DNA of 64,000 nt from Vanessa cardui (lineage: Eukaryota > Arthropoda > Insecta > Lepidoptera > Nymphalidae). The stretch is taken from positions 7,130,001 to 7,194,000 of the forward strand of contig NC_061147.1 in the NCBI RefSeq assembly GCF_905220365.1. The letters run 5' to 3'. A model generated the notes under the pieces. That model was not told the DNA's origin. It saw only the letters and a list, made by a program, of their open reading frames with translations, and searched no databases. How positions within the stretch are numbered: position 1 is the first letter of the stretch; each line of letters opens with the position of its first letter. Shown one piece after another: positions 44,285 through 56,233 of the stretch. Both the position numbers and the translations under genes were made by a program.

Positions 44285-45540
44285 AAACTCTCTCTCTCCA
44301 AATCTCTTCGATCTGTCATGTGACCTAGCATGAGATTTTTACTGACTTAAATTTTTAATCTGTGGTAATAACACGCACAATGTCTATACTTAAAGTAGAA
44401 GCGGCGCATTCTACTTGTAACTATGTATTCTGGGTTTGAAATTAAATGTCAGTCGAATATAAAAATCTACATTCTATTCTAACTATGAAGTCAAATAAAA
44501 AATATCTGACGGCAATTTGACGCGATACCATTGGTCGAGAGCTTGATAAAGATATGGTTTTCGCTATGGATGTGCGAATTTAAAAAAAAATTCATTTTGA
44601 ATTATGCAATTAAAATTCAAGTGAATATAAGAACTCAAGTGTAATGTTGTTTTATAAACAAAGTCATATCAATCATGAACTCTTAACAGTTCACAATATA
44701 GTTGACTTATTATGAAATAGAGATAAATAGTAGATCAGATGTTTGTTTACCTTTTTTCCAATTTACATTTGTATAAGCTACAACGTGATTTATTACGTTA
44801 TGGACCTAGCACGCTTCTGCTTCTGAGTTACATATATTATATCATTTAAAATCAGAGGTGGTATAAAATTTGAAATTGGAATTACATTACGTAAGTATCA
44901 TTTCCGTCAAGTGATGTATAGAGTGAAGACGCCGTTAAAGTTTTCCGTGCTACTTTCGCGGCTCTGCAGAAAGTTGGGCCGGGCTCATTACGGCTTGTAC
45001 AACATTCGTACACTGAAACGACTTAACGCTAATCTTAATATAATGTAATAATTTAAAAACTATATTAAAAAAAAGAAAACTGAGAACTAGTTATTGTGTG
45101 AGAAATTATTTCGTATCTCACTCGATAATTTGTTGTAACTGACTTATGATGATATTGTAATTTGGTCCTTAGAGTACTATAATTATCTATCATATTTGTA
45201 TATTGCTCTTTCACATATCACCATGTTACGAAGATATTTTCACACTGAAACGCGTTAGTTTACTGCTTTTATTCTTAGATGCCTTACACACACTAACCCA
45301 TCTTGCAAGCATGAAGGTCACTCACTCATGGACGCTGATACTGCTTTAAAGAAAAACAAGCGCGCCTTTATCAGCTGACGGATCTGTACAAGTCATAACT
45401 GCATTCGGTCAGTATCTCGTCCTTCGCGTGAAAGAATGAATACAACTTGTAAATTATATCAAAAATTGTGGTGCATGTTCTATGTATAGTAATAGTTGAA
45501 CTACTGATATAATTCAGAAGATAAAGTAATTCAGAACATA
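44285..45540. other. No gene recognised
   Basis: This holds the CCAAT block shared with 2665-2692 (44519-44546) and a lower-AT patch at 44925-45000 ('ctttcgcggctctgcagaaa', 'gttgggccgggctcattacg'). Otherwise it is AT-rich and featureless. Confidence 0.45.
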
Positions 45541-45544
45541 AGTA

Positions 45545-45720
45545 ATATGATACTATTGTCATATGTTAGGCAAAAAAGTAGCCTATGTTTATTCATGGAG
45601 TATCAATTTGCTTCATAACAAATTTTGATGATTTTCGGTTCAGCTGTTTGGTCTTGAAAGTACGGTAGACAGTCAGAGTTATTTTCACATTTATAATATG
45701 AATATAGATAACAATTTTCG
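45545..45720 (-). mobile_element. Helitron-like family D, hairpin end lost
   Basis: 'gttaggcaaaaaagtagcct', 'cggttcagctgtttggtctt' and 'cagagttattttcacattta' are in family order on the minus strand. The CTAG end is not present. Confidence 0.6.
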
Positions 45721-46007
45721 TTGAAGCGTTTTATCGTTTCAGTGTTAGCCACCTTTACAATCTCCCGCCTTCAAACCCCGGGGCGTTTATATAATATCTA
45801 CCAGATAACTTGAAGTTATGTATGTGTATTGACAGCACTAATATTTATTACAAGCTTTTGTTATCACAGACATGATAGACTGGTTATCAGATTACAAGAC
45901 GGGGTAGGTTTGGGGGAGGTGGGGAATCTTTTTTAACTAATTATCGGAGATTTCAAGAGGATCTCGCTTTATTTCGATACATTCCTATCTTTCTCTACAC
46001 AGATTTT

Positions 46008-46232
46008 ATAAATATTGGACAACATCACATACATTAGGTACTCTAGTAAAATGATAAAGCACTTGTGTTATGGAAAATCAGAAGTAACGACGGTAACACA
46101 AACAAACCCAAGAGAACATAGAAAACTAGTGAAGTATTTCTATATAGACTCGTCCGGGCATCGAAAACAGGACCTCGGAGTGGCGTATCCATGAAAACCG
46201 GTGTACACACTACTCGATCACGTAGGTCATCA
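46008..46232 (-). repeat. SINE family B, full length but mutated
   Basis: 'attggacaacatcacataca' marks the tail side, then 'agaagtaacgacggtaacac' and the promoter region 'cactactcgatcacgtaggt' at the 5' end. The B box is damaged ('gggcatcgaaaacagg'). Confidence 0.75.
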
Positions 46233-46239
46233 AATATTT

Positions 46240-46925
46240 TATTTATATGGTTTAAGTACAGTTGAGTGACGTCATATTGGTTGACCAGCAAATACCAAAG
46301 TTATATTGATAATGAATTATATTGTATATAACATTCAATTCATACATAATATAAGAGTCCTTATTGCAATTGACTTAAGAACCACATAAATTTTGTGACT
46401 GAGTTCGTTTTGAAAGTAACAATAGCTTATGGTTCTTAATAATTTCGAAGGAGATGTTGATTATATTATTATAATTATCTTCAATCAGTTACTTAATCAG
46501 AGTTCGTTTGATTGATGGCCAATTAATATTATATTGCACTAGTACATACTCTATTCTCTTTGTCTCACAGTACTAAAGAACGGCATTCAGGCATAGACCA
46601 AAGTCTTTTCAAAAGTTAAGAATCAAGGATGTTAACACTGGCAGCTTAGAAAATTCATGGAAAATTCTCCAATAGAAAAACCTAATAACTTTTTATCGGG
46701 CCTAAGCTTGAATCAAGGAGATCGTGCTATCCAATTTTAAATATCGAATCAACTTTATTAATCCAATATAGAAGCGTTACACTTACCTATTGATTGTCAT
46801 ATTAAACACCAATACTGGTTATGAAAGGAAAGTAGTCGAAAGAAACTAAGCTGTTTTTACTCTGGCCACAAGGCAAAGGAGACACTAAATAAGTCCTACT
46901 AACTAATAAGCATTTATTCTTCATT
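46240..46925. other. No gene recognised
   Basis: This contains TGACGTCA at 46267-46274 and a minus-strand donor-like CAATAG|GTAAGTG near 46793 with no convincing exon. Otherwise it is AT-rich. Confidence 0.45.
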
Positions 46926-46929
46926 CATT

Positions 46930-46985
46930 CATTCAGGTATTTAAGAGTAACTACGGAGTTTCTTCCCGGTTCTTCTCAGGTCGAG
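46930..46985 (+). repeat. LINE family C tail fragment
   Basis: 'aagagtaactacggagtttc' and 'ttcccggttcttctcaggt' match the start of the family 3' end. It breaks off at a TATATA stretch. Confidence 0.5.
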
Positions 46986-47280
46986 GTATTAATTATATAT
47001 ATCTATATATATGTAGGTATGATTTAATTTAGATTCGTATATAAATATATAATATAAAATATATAAAAGATATATAAAAAAATCAATCAAGTTGAAGTGA
47101 AGGCGTGTCCTGACCCACCCGCCCGCTCACCACACTAATATACGCCAGTGATAAATTGCACCCACCCCGGCCTAAGGTTTCTTTGACGAACTACACTTAT
47201 ACAGCATGTTGCAGATATTACATAAAAATAATGAAGACATTTGAAATTAAACAAATTAAAAATAATCTATACTAATATTA

Positions 47281-47560
47281 GTATAGGTTGGCGGACGAGC
47301 ATATGGGCCACCTGATGGTAAATCACCATCACCCATAGACAATGACGCTGTAAGAAATATTAACTATTCCTTACATCGTCAATGTGCCACTCACCTTGGG
47401 AACTAAGATGTTATGTCCCTTGTGCCTGTGTACACTGGCTTACTCACCCTTCAAACCGGAACACAACAATACTGAGTACTGTTATTTGGCGGTAGAATAA
47501 CTGATGAGTGGGTGGTACCTACCCACACGGGCACAAAGCCCTACCACCAAGAAAGGTGTT
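47281..47560 (+). repeat. SINE-like family A, nearly complete
   Basis: This starts 'gtataggttggcggacgagc', with all blocks through 'ataactgatgagtgggtggt' and 'cacaaagccctaccaccaag'. It is one of the least mutated copies. Confidence 0.8.
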
Positions 47561-47564
47561 TCTT

Positions 47565-48420
47565 ATAACCATGTCAGATCTTATAAGAATGATCAATGTT
47601 TGCTACTAATCTTTCCTTAACGGTCACGCATTCCAAAGATCTTGTGTAACGTATAAAACAACAGATTATAAAACTTTATATAAACACGTTCCATCTGACG
47701 TGCAAACTTTAATTACGTCATAACTAAATAAGCGACAACTGACTGCAATCATAACTTTATCTGAAACTTTCTGTGACGCCGCCTTAACGCGTCGCCTCGT
47801 ATCGCAAAGATGTACCGGCACTGACAAATGTTGCTTTTTAACTATACTAAATAATATCTTGATAACTAATAACTATATAAAACATGACAGGTAAAATTGA
47901 TCATTATTTACCTTGAAGTATTTGCGACAATTAAAAAAAAACATGTGGAAGAAAATGTTTAGTCCTTTGCCACGGAATAAATTCACAAAAAAAATCTATT
48001 ATGACATTTTAGCACGATCAAATGTTCCGTTCTAATTTCAAAATTTGAAATATTGTCTTCAAGATGATTACAAAAATACAATGCACGATATGTTGCTTGC
48101 CCTGATTGGAATCCGCCATCTTTAAGCTTATTTATATATTGTTATAATCGGACCATTAAATAAACATTTAAAATAAATAACCGACAAATACAAATTAACA
48201 AAGTTTCCAATTCACCAGGAATTCAACTTACAGACACAAATTTGTTACCAAAATGAGAACCCAAGATTCTTTTTACTACATCTGAAAGGTGACGTCACAT
48301 CCTTGATCACATCACTCACTTTTCTTTCTACAATATGATTAATTTGAGACATCAATAAATTTAACTAACCAAACACCCTGTATACAAAACGTAACGCGAG
48401 TAATTAACGACGAAGGAAGG
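47565..48420. other. No gene recognised
   Basis: This is AT-rich. TGACGTCA lies at 48290-48297 followed by 'catccttgatcacatcactc', similar to the context at 24216-24223. A GC-richer patch is at 47775-47830. Confidence 0.45.
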
Positions 48421-48879
48421 AGGCCTGCAAAAAAGACTCACGTTCTTAGTGTCACGTCTTACACACACGGATAAGGCGTGTATTTGAAGGATTGATTAGG
48501 GCGGCTGCTGAATATTATCACACGAACTTCTTAATATTTAAGATGAGCCCTCTATGGAAATTTGTTCTTATAGCCTTTAATATTTAAGTTATACTCTTAT
48601 ACATTAAATTATTAATTGTCTGAATATAAAATAGTATAAAATAAGTTAGTTTACAGGCAAATGAACCTCTTTATATTAATAATTGACCACCATTGCCATG
48701 GTCATTGGACGTATTAACTAATAATGACATAACAATGCGCCACAAACATACAACACTAAGATATTATACTTTAATTAATTTTGAGTACACATAATTTGTA
48801 TTTAAATTTAACATTATATATATAATTACTTTGAGTCTTTTCAAAATTGATGTATTCAAATGTATTAAGCTAGAACATG

Positions 48880-49010
48880 AATAAGCGAAGCGAAGAGGAG
48901 GAGAGGGTACCGCTGGTTTTTAAGTGGGTATTCCGATGTACCAAGGCGTCTTGGTGAGTCCCAATGGTAGCTACATAGCTGGTAAGTGGCACCTCATTGG
49001 GGAAATGCGT
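48880..49010 (+). repeat. Probable dispersed repeat, class unknown
   Basis: 'gagaggagagggtaccgctg'-type sequence, 'gtttttaagtgggtattccg', 'atgtaccaaggcgtcttggt' and 'gagtcccaatggtagctac' resemble a lepidopteran repeat I recall but cannot name. There is only one copy here. Confidence 0.3.
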
Positions 49011-49274
49011 AACGCGTTTTTCCGAGATAAAAAGGTATAATCATAGATCAAAGTAACATTTTCTAATGTACATTGTTTCGTTGATATGTGTAAAAGGTAA
49101 TTGCATACATATTTTTTTACATTACAAAACGAAAACAGTGTTAAATAAAGTATTTTTTTGTTCGCGATTGTATTATCAATTGCACGTAATAATTGAATTA
49201 TTTTATAAAAGATCAAAATAATTATTTAGTATGTTAAGGCTTTAATTACACAAAGAACAAAAAAATTAAGTTGC

Positions 49275-49390
49275 TATAACACGTGGATCGGTGGCATGAG
49301 TGCTAGCAGCATTTCCCCGTTGCATCACAATACCGATTATCTGGGAGAAAAATGAAACAATCCCTTTCATCAATGAAAACTATAAGACCT
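49275..49390 (+). repeat. Dispersed repeat family H
   Basis: 'ggtggcatgagtgctagcag', 'catttccccgttgcatcac' and 'accgattatctgggagaaaa' match 25205-25285. Confidence 0.65.
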
Positions 49391-49394
49391 ATGT

Positions 49395-50570
49395 CTTACG
49401 TACATATGTCATACTTTTAATGAGGGTTATATTATTACTTGAAGGTCCAAGTGTTTCATGTTCAACTGAAACCCATACATCATTTCTTGTTTGTTCTATT
49501 TTTTTCGTCACCAGCTCCGGCTCTAAATACTTAGTCCTTGATAGGAGATGACCAGTGTGTCTACATCTAAGTATAATATAATCTAGTCTGATTATATATT
49601 GCAATGATATCATTATTATATGTCAAAAGATTGGAAGTATCAATGTATATCCCGAACGACCCGTGCACATCCCTACAGTCTACCTGGCTTACTTTTAAAT
49701 CATATAGTAAATGTTTATACAAAATATATACTAATGGCATGCCTTACAAATATTCGTATATCATAAAACATATAATTATGACAAATAATTGATAAATATC
49801 ATTTAATAAATATCAATTAAAATATAACAATATTAATAATTATTACGATAATTAATTACAATTAATTAGAACATAGTCCGTAATGTGTATTATAACTTGA
49901 ACATTATATCTTTGTTTCAAAACTCTTATAAGTGCGAATAATTGGTGGTGGGTGGGGGTTCGTTAGGGCCTTAATGCCGGCAGACATTAATCATTCCTTT
50001 CATAAAGAGTGGGGGTCCGTAGATAAATAAGTGTAGTATGTGTTTTCTTAGGGTACCCTTCTTGAGATGGAATAGCTCAGTGTGGATAAGACTTCATATA
50101 TATGTTTTTAATTGAGATTGTGTCATATTCTTTGCACTTAGAAAAATGGTTTTTCGTTAAGTTCTTATGAATAAAATGTATACTTCTTATAGAATTACAA
50201 ATAATAATATAATTTTTCGAACATTTTTATTTATGAGTTTTCGTATAGTACATTACCTTGTTATAAAGTTCATTAATATCATAATTATGATAATTGCTTT
50301 GCATACATGATTTTAAGTGTGATCTACAATCGAGTTTTAGGTTAAAAATATCATAAATGCGAATAAATCTATTGAATAATAGCATATCAGATGTGAAATT
50401 GTTTCGTGAATGACCTTGGGAACAAATACAAATGCATCCCCACTTTTCTGCGGCTGAACATGACTAATCCAGACTGCTACCCCTTTACCTCGTTCCTAGG
50501 TCAGCTTTTTCCTATCTAGGCACCAGAAAAGGATTGTCTACGGAAACGCTTAGTAAGTTAGTAAGTTTAC
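49395..50570. other. No gene recognised
   Basis: This is AT-rich, with a short G-rich stretch ('ttggtggtgggtgggggttc') at 49942. Frames at 49300-49613 on both strands lack any support. Confidence 0.5.
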
Positions 50571-50574
50571 TTGG

Positions 50575-50705
50575 TGCATGCATGTTCCGATGTAATCCAG
50601 TATAACTACAGGCACGTTGGACATTAACTCCCAATGTTGGCGACGCATTGGCGATATAAGATTCAATGCTATGCCAACGTCTTAGGCGATGACGACTGAC
50701 CACCA
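50575..50705 (-). repeat. SINE-like family A, decayed
   Basis: 'gtataactacaggcacgttg', 'actcccaatgttggcgacgc' and 'tgacgactgaccaccatata' follow the family order on the minus strand. It sits just before a second, better copy in the same orientation. Confidence 0.6.
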
Positions 50706-50741
50706 TATATTAATGCCTACGTATTTTGTTATTAATACATT

Positions 50742-51030
50742 TACTTGGTGGTAGGGCTTTGTGCCAGTCCGTCTGGGTAGGTACCATCCACTCATCACTT
50801 ATTCTGCCGCCAAACAACAGCACTCAGTATTGTTGTGTTCCGGTTTGAAGGGTGAGTCAGTGTAACTACAGGGACAAGGGACATTACATCTTAGTTCCCA
50901 AGGTTGGTGGCACATTGACGATGTAAGGAATAGTTAAAATTTTTACATCGTCATTATCTATGGATGATGGTGACCACTTACCATCACGTGGTCCATATGC
51001 TCGTCCGCCAACCTATGCCATAAAATAAAA
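50742..51030 (-). repeat. SINE-like family A, complete
   Basis: This starts 'acttggtggtagggctttgt' and runs through 'actcatcacttattctgccg', 'gcactcagtattgttgtgtt', 'ttcccaaggttggtggcaca' and 'catatgctcgtccgccaacc' to an A-rich end. Confidence 0.85.
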
Positions 51031-51224
51031 AAATAACTCTTATCTACCCATGCGGTCGCGTTCTCTGTCAAAAAATGGTTTACAAACTAAACCTGTATGT
51101 AATTATTTCACTATATTTTACCCACATGTGTCAATTATAATGATTCCCAATTAAATAGATGATCAGTACCAGTTGTCTCAACAAATAGGAATTTAGCGCC
51201 TATTACACAAGATGAAGTCTGTCC

Positions 51225-51385
51225 GAGCCTAAAGAACTTGTGTTAAGGAAAATCAGAAGTAACGACGGTACCACAAACACGCAGACCCAAAACAACAGAC
51301 AACTAATGAACATTTTCTACATCGACTCGGCTGGGAGTCGAACCCGAAGCCTCGATGTGTACCCATAAAAATCGGTCGTCAATTT
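51225..51385 (-). repeat. SINE family B, truncated at both ends
   Basis: 'agaagtaacgacggtaccac', 'aaacacgcagacccaaaaca' and the B box complement 'tgggagtcgaacccgaagcc'. The tail and A-box tip are missing. Confidence 0.75.
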
Positions 51386-51784
51386 ACACTATATATATTT
51401 TTAAATCATTCTGTGCGCCATAGAGGTTCACACTCTCAGAATCATTGGTAAAATAATTATAACCTAAGTATGTCCATACAATTCAGCCGCTGTTTCTTGA
51501 GCGTACGAAGCGCTGCCACATAATTATTCATCTTAAATTGCACGAGCTTGTACGTATACGTATATACTTTTACGTGTGTGAGTCTCAAATTACGCCCGCT
51601 TTGTAAGAAAAGCTCTTCGGATGGAAAATTTATAAATTTATTAAGATTTCGCTCGCTGAGTTATGGAATTTAATTATGTTGGTTCATTTCCTATGTAACA
51701 CGGTTTGTGGTTATTGATCCAACCTCGCAGATAATTAATATAATTTTATAATTGGATTTTTGAGTTGTAACAAATAATTAAAAA

Positions 51785-51905
51785 AAATACATTAATAAAA
51801 AAAAATATATTATTCAATACAAGATTACTTGTTGCTTTCCAGGCGGAATATATTTATAAATATATAATTGTGTTTAAGTAACATTTTGTATTTTAAATGT
51901 TAGCA
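51785..51905 (+). repeat. LINE family C, C-terminus to 3' start
   Basis: 'tattattcaatacaagatta', 'cttgttgctttccaggcgga' and 'aacattttgtattttaaatg' match 5580-5710 with a deletion. Confidence 0.5.
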
Positions 51906-51909
51906 AGTA

Positions 51910-52800
51910 TTCAATCAGATTTTTATTTACCAATTTCAATTACCTATCTTATAAATATATTTTATCTCATGTCTCTTTTAGTAATTATTTTTATTTTGTA
52001 TTTATATTTAATAAAATATGCTGTCATAATATATAACACGTATCAAAATTCAGTGCAATCAGAGGAAGGCACCTACGTCCCCTGAGATAAGCTACACCTT
52101 TACACTGGCGTAGCACGCGGGAGGACAGCGAATGCGTTTCTGAAAACAATCCTGCAGACTCTTAGCCGTGTTGCAGTGTTCATATCAATAGTGAGTCAAT
52201 GTAACTGGCTCGAGGGACCTCATTACATATACGATAGAACCATGAGTGTCGGGCTATATAAAATAACATACTCGTTCACACAATATTCCTAATTTATTAT
52301 TATAACACAATTGTATTTAGACCTTAAGATTTCTATAAAAAGTATTAAGTAACAACGACAATAAATTAAAAACTCCAGCTAAGCTTATGCCTTGTCGTAT
52401 TGAAAATATGCTGTTACATTTTAATATAAACATTGTCAATAACGTGACATCGTTTCATCACAGTGGGATTAATTAAATGTAATTAAACTATTACATATTT
52501 TTAATATTTATTAAATTATTCAAACAAATTATATAATTTTTCATTCGTCTGCCTGGCATATATTAATCCTGGTTATTGCCGAGGTACGCCTTCTATTTAA
52601 GTCTATTCCACATTGCACGTTCTTTGGAGACACAGGATAAGTCCATTGGCTCTTATATCAGGATATCAACCATCGCTTCTTTGGGCACCTGGGAACAAGG
52701 CGTTACCACATTATCCATAAAAAGGTAGGTAACAGTTGCTATTACCCTAACGCTGAACAAAGCCTCTCTTCTGATATGACTTAAATGATGGTCATATGTG
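51910..52800. other. No gene recognised
   Basis: The lower-AT patches at 52080-52160 and 52560-52760 do not match other copies here. They may belong to the LINE fragment that follows on the minus strand, but no frame supports that. Confidence 0.4.
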
Positions 52801-52809
52801 CAAATATTA

Positions 52810-53275
52810 TTATATATTATTGCATCTAAGGACTTTGACGGATAAATGAGAAGTAACTAAAATATTACCAATAGCGACTTGAAACGAATAATGTAAATGA
52901 TATATCGTACAAAGTACAAAAGGCTCGTACATTCTCTTTAAATGTGTAGGTGTGGCCAGGATACTATTAAATATCCCCACATTATTTACACTGTAGTGTG
53001 GATAATGCAAAAAAAAAGGTTTACGTTCTGCTTCGATACGCACACACTCCACTAACATATGGTACACGTCTTCTAAGCGGTTACATACTGAGCACAATGG
53101 AGAGTTGACTTTTTTCAAAAGAAAACCAAAGCTGTTCAGTGGAATATGACCAGATCGGAGTCTATGGGCTATGATAATATTCTCCCTACTTATATTAGGA
53201 TCTGCAAACCAAGGTCCACGTGACAAAATAAGGTTGGATGGTATTGTACCATATTCCTTTACTTAAGGCACTTTC
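52810..53275 (-). pseudogene. Non-LTR retrotransposon, zinc-binding C-terminal domain
   Basis: A minus-strand frame of about 138 codons (52810-53226) contains HRLRSGHIPLNSFGFLLKK, then SPLCSVCNRLEDVYHMLVEC and a basic tail. The spacing C-x2-C, E-D, H-x4-C with SGH-PLN in front is the zinc-binding segment that follows RNase H in I- and R1-like LINEs. Extending it upstream needs a frameshift near 53260 to reach ALSKGIWYN, and earlier stops follow. No catalytic core remains. It belongs to a different LINE family from the family C copies. The clade assignment is inferred from motif order only. Confidence 0.7.
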
Positions 53276-53859
53276 ATCAAAATGCTACAATCTCTTAATA
53301 TATTGATATGTTAAATATGACTTAGGTGAGCCAAAAATTATACAAGAGTATATAAGATTTTTCTGGACAGCCTTAGGATCACTAAAGTTACTACGTACCC
53401 CATTAGCCCATCAGTCAAAAAATATTCCAAAATACGCACACAATGCCAAGTAAATTCAGTTATCCTGCTTATTTTGCTAAAGAAAAAATCACAAAGTGTT
53501 CTACCGCTAATGTGGCACTAATTTATCAAACACACTTTGAACCACCGTTTACCGCTTACCATTGCTTACCGTCTTAGCGTTTTCAAATATCAGAACAAAC
53601 ACTATTTATCCAAGATATATAAAACAAAACATCTTACAAGACAGAGGATGTCTTATTTAAATATTATGTTAATAATCTTACTCCACCCCTTGGCCACCCC
53701 TTTGGGGAGAACGTTTTAATTAAATCTTGCGAAAAGACGCCTTAGCTATTTTCTTTGTGTTTTGAGGTGACTGGATGTTTCCTTTGATATTATTTGACGG
53801 TGTTCAGTAACAGTGACGTGAAATAGTATATAATGATGAAAAACATGCATTCATCTATG

Positions 53860-54069
53860 TTTGACATTGGCTATATGCGATGTCCTAAGTTTGTCATTGG
53901 CCATGTGCGTTGGTCTTAGTTTGTCATTGGCTATATGCGATGTCCTAAGTTTGACATTGGCCATGTGCGTTGGTCTGAGTTTGTCATTGGCTATATACGT
54001 TGGTCTGAGTTTGTCATTGGCCATATGCGTTGGTCCGAGTTTTACATTGACCAAATGCGTTGGTCTAAG
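53860..54069. repeat. Minisatellite, seven 30-bp units
   Basis: Seven contiguous units begin at 53860 and each is exactly 30 bases: 'tttgtcattggccatgtgcg' followed by 'ttggtctgag', with a 'tatatgcgatgtcctaag' variant alternating in the first four units. Because 30 is a multiple of three, several frames stay open. The minus-strand frame reads RPTHMANDKL repeats and the plus strand reads LSLSLAICVG repeats. The long frames at 53851-54312 result from this and I do not count them as genes. Confidence 0.95.
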
Positions 54070-54154
54070 ATTGTGTGAAACCAGAACTTCAAATCTCATA
54101 CGAGATAACCAATAGGGCTTTGAACAGTAAAATAATAACTTATATATAAATAAA

Positions 54155-54305
54155 CACGTGTGCCTCTCCTCTTGTAACCTGGGATTCCAACGAGGCGTGA
54201 AGAGGCATCTTACAGGCATACGTGGCCGACTAGTGCAGTTCATTTTCCCTGACTGTTCTGGCTGTATTCGCGATTGGACTTCAATACCACTCACCATTAA
54301 GAATA
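54155..54305 (+). repeat. Probable dispersed repeat fragment
   Basis: 'gggattccaacgaggcgtga', 'agaggcatcttacaggcata' and 'ttggacttcaataccactca' resemble the middle of a lepidopteran repeat I recall. There is only one copy here and the class is unknown. Confidence 0.35.
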
Positions 54306-54574
54306 GAGTCATATGCCTACACGGTATATATATTGGGGAAATTAATTTATACTATAAATTTGTTAATATGTAAGCAGCCATAATAGTTAATGGATTTTTT
54401 TTCTTAAATGCTTCAAATACTGATACCTTAATTATACTTTACAACTACAACAAGGTCATCGTTCCAAAAATCAGTATATACATATGTACATATATTGAAA
54501 TACTATACGTATTTTATTATATCTATGTATTAAAAATCATTATTCATTGTGCACATACCTCGATAGATTAATTG

Positions 54575-54685
54575 TTTTTTATGGAATAATGGTAGCCTTA
54601 CCTGATGGAAAGTGACTACCACCGCCCATGAATATCTGCAATACAGGGGCTTGGTTTGTGTGTTCCCGGCTTTTTATTTGTAAGT
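54575..54685 (+). repeat. SINE-like family J, 5' part
   Basis: 'ggaataatggtagccttacc', 'tgatggaaagtgactaccac' and 'caatacaggggcttggtttg' match 20835-20925. The 3' half is absent. Confidence 0.6.
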
Positions 54686-54894
54686 TACCTATCTTTGTCA
54701 TCTATATAATGTAAAAAAGAAATATAAAATGCTTTCGATTCATAAATATCATGTAGAAGAAATTTTAATTTATTATACTTAATCAGAAGTTGCTTCTCTT
54801 AAATCAAACTTCATAAACAAATCGAACTACTATTTACCACTAAAAGTAATTTAACATAAAACACTTTTACTTAAGTTAGGGTAAAAATTAAAAA

Positions 54895-55140
54895 ATGTAT
54901 CATCATCAACCGCCCACTGCTGGACATAGGCCTCTCCAAGCGCACGCCACTGTGGTCTTTCTCCGGCTACTCGCATCCAGCTCCCGCCAGCCGCCTTGCG
55001 TAAATCGTCACACCGTGCCCGAGGACGTCCTACACTACGTTTGCCGAGACGCGGTCTCCACTATAGAACACGTTTTCCCCAACGGTTAGCCCACCACCAC
55101 TTCAGCTTACTAATCTAGTGGGCTATGTCGATGATTTGGT
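54895..55140 (+). repeat. Lepidopteran LINE-associated repeat
   Basis: 'catcatcaaccgcccactgc', 'tggacataggcctctccaag', 'ggtctccactatagaacacg' and 'cccaccaccacttcagctta' are a motif series I know as one of the commonest lepidopteran repeats, associated with RTE-type LINEs. The 64-codon frame is not a gene. Confidence 0.6.
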
Positions 55141-55770
55141 TGAAAGGTATATCATGGTTTTATTTAAAAAAAGAGGAAAATTAAAAAAAATGTATAATTA
55201 AATAATTACACCGGCGCTGCGGCTCGCCACTGGCGTTAAATTAACCGCCGTAACACAAACGATTAACAGGCAAGTGAAAAAAACAAATCCACTCATTATG
55301 GAGGTGGACTAAAGAATTATTTTTTAAAAAAAACCTGATCACCAAAAAAAAGTTTCTGTATTAGTGAGATATTTTTCAATAATTTCTATTTATTTTTTTT
55401 CATATAATTCTATAAAGTAAAATACCTATGTAATGGATATAAATGGCCCAAATATTGCCGTGTTGATGACGTCATCACTTGAATAACAATAAATACAGTT
55501 TCAAGTTTTTCTTATTTTAAGAATTCATACAGATAGATTAAGTCTATCAAAATAAGTCATCAGAGCATATAAAAATGAAATAAAATCCTTAAATTACGCA
55601 TAACTAATAAATATACAGTCATTAAATGAGGGACAATTGTGTTGTTCTTTATAAGGGATGAACATTTTTACAGTTAATCCATTAAAAAAAAAACCAGCAA
55701 TAACAGCGCTTACATTTTTTATCAAGCAACTAAACAGTAAATTAATTTATCAGTGTTGCCAATATCGATA

Positions 55771-55945
55771 ATCTATATTAATATTATAAATGTGAAAGTA
55801 ACTCTGTCTGTCTGTGTGTCTGTCATGACCAAACCATCGATCGAATTGGATGAAATTTGCTGTGAAGCAAATTTGGACGTCGAGGAAGGACAGAGGCTAC
55901 GTGTTTTTGCCTAAAAAATTAACGCGAGCGAAAGGCGAAACTAGT
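55771..55945 (+). mobile_element. Helitron-like family D, complete
   Basis: This begins 'atctatattaatattataaa', continues 'gtaactctgtctgtctgtgt', and ends 'gcgagcgaaaggcgaaactag' with the CTAG|T junction at 55941-55945. It is probably the most complete copy in plus orientation. Confidence 0.75.
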
Positions 55946-55977
55946 TTTTTTATGTATCAGTTGAAAGTTATCTACTA

Positions 55978-56233
55978 CTAGAAAACGTCCTAATTGGGAC
56001 GTTTGCCTTTAGTTGTTTTACGTAGTAATACGTTATAATACATCATAATCACGTAATACGTTTTGCGTAATTAAAACATCTACTTATCCCTTTTACTTAT
56101 TGTTTTTATCGAGCTATCCTTTTTACTTTTAACGAAATGTAAAAATAAATTAAAATAAACGGTCCCCGGCGCGGCACACTTTTTTCTGTTGTTTAGTATG
56201 GATATAACATATCTGTTTATTAGAATATCATTG
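55978..56233 (-). mobile_element. TIR element M, copy lacking one end
   Basis: These 256 bases match the reverse complement of 63067-63321 at roughly 93 % by eye. Shared blocks include 'acgtagtaatacgttataat', 'taatacgttttgcgtaatta' and 'acggtccccggcgcggc'. The final 48 bases and one terminal inverted repeat of the other copy are missing here, close to the end of the Helitron at 55945. It is noncoding. Confidence 0.75.

Noticed and set aside
53851..54312. 153-codon minus-strand frame, the longest in the window
   Set aside because: Over half of it is the 30-bp minisatellite, whose period is a multiple of three and so cannot generate stops. The rest overlaps a repeat-like fragment.
54895..55089. 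64-codon plus-strand frame with good-looking composition
   Set aside because: The DNA is a very common lepidopteran repeat, so its GC content comes from the element.
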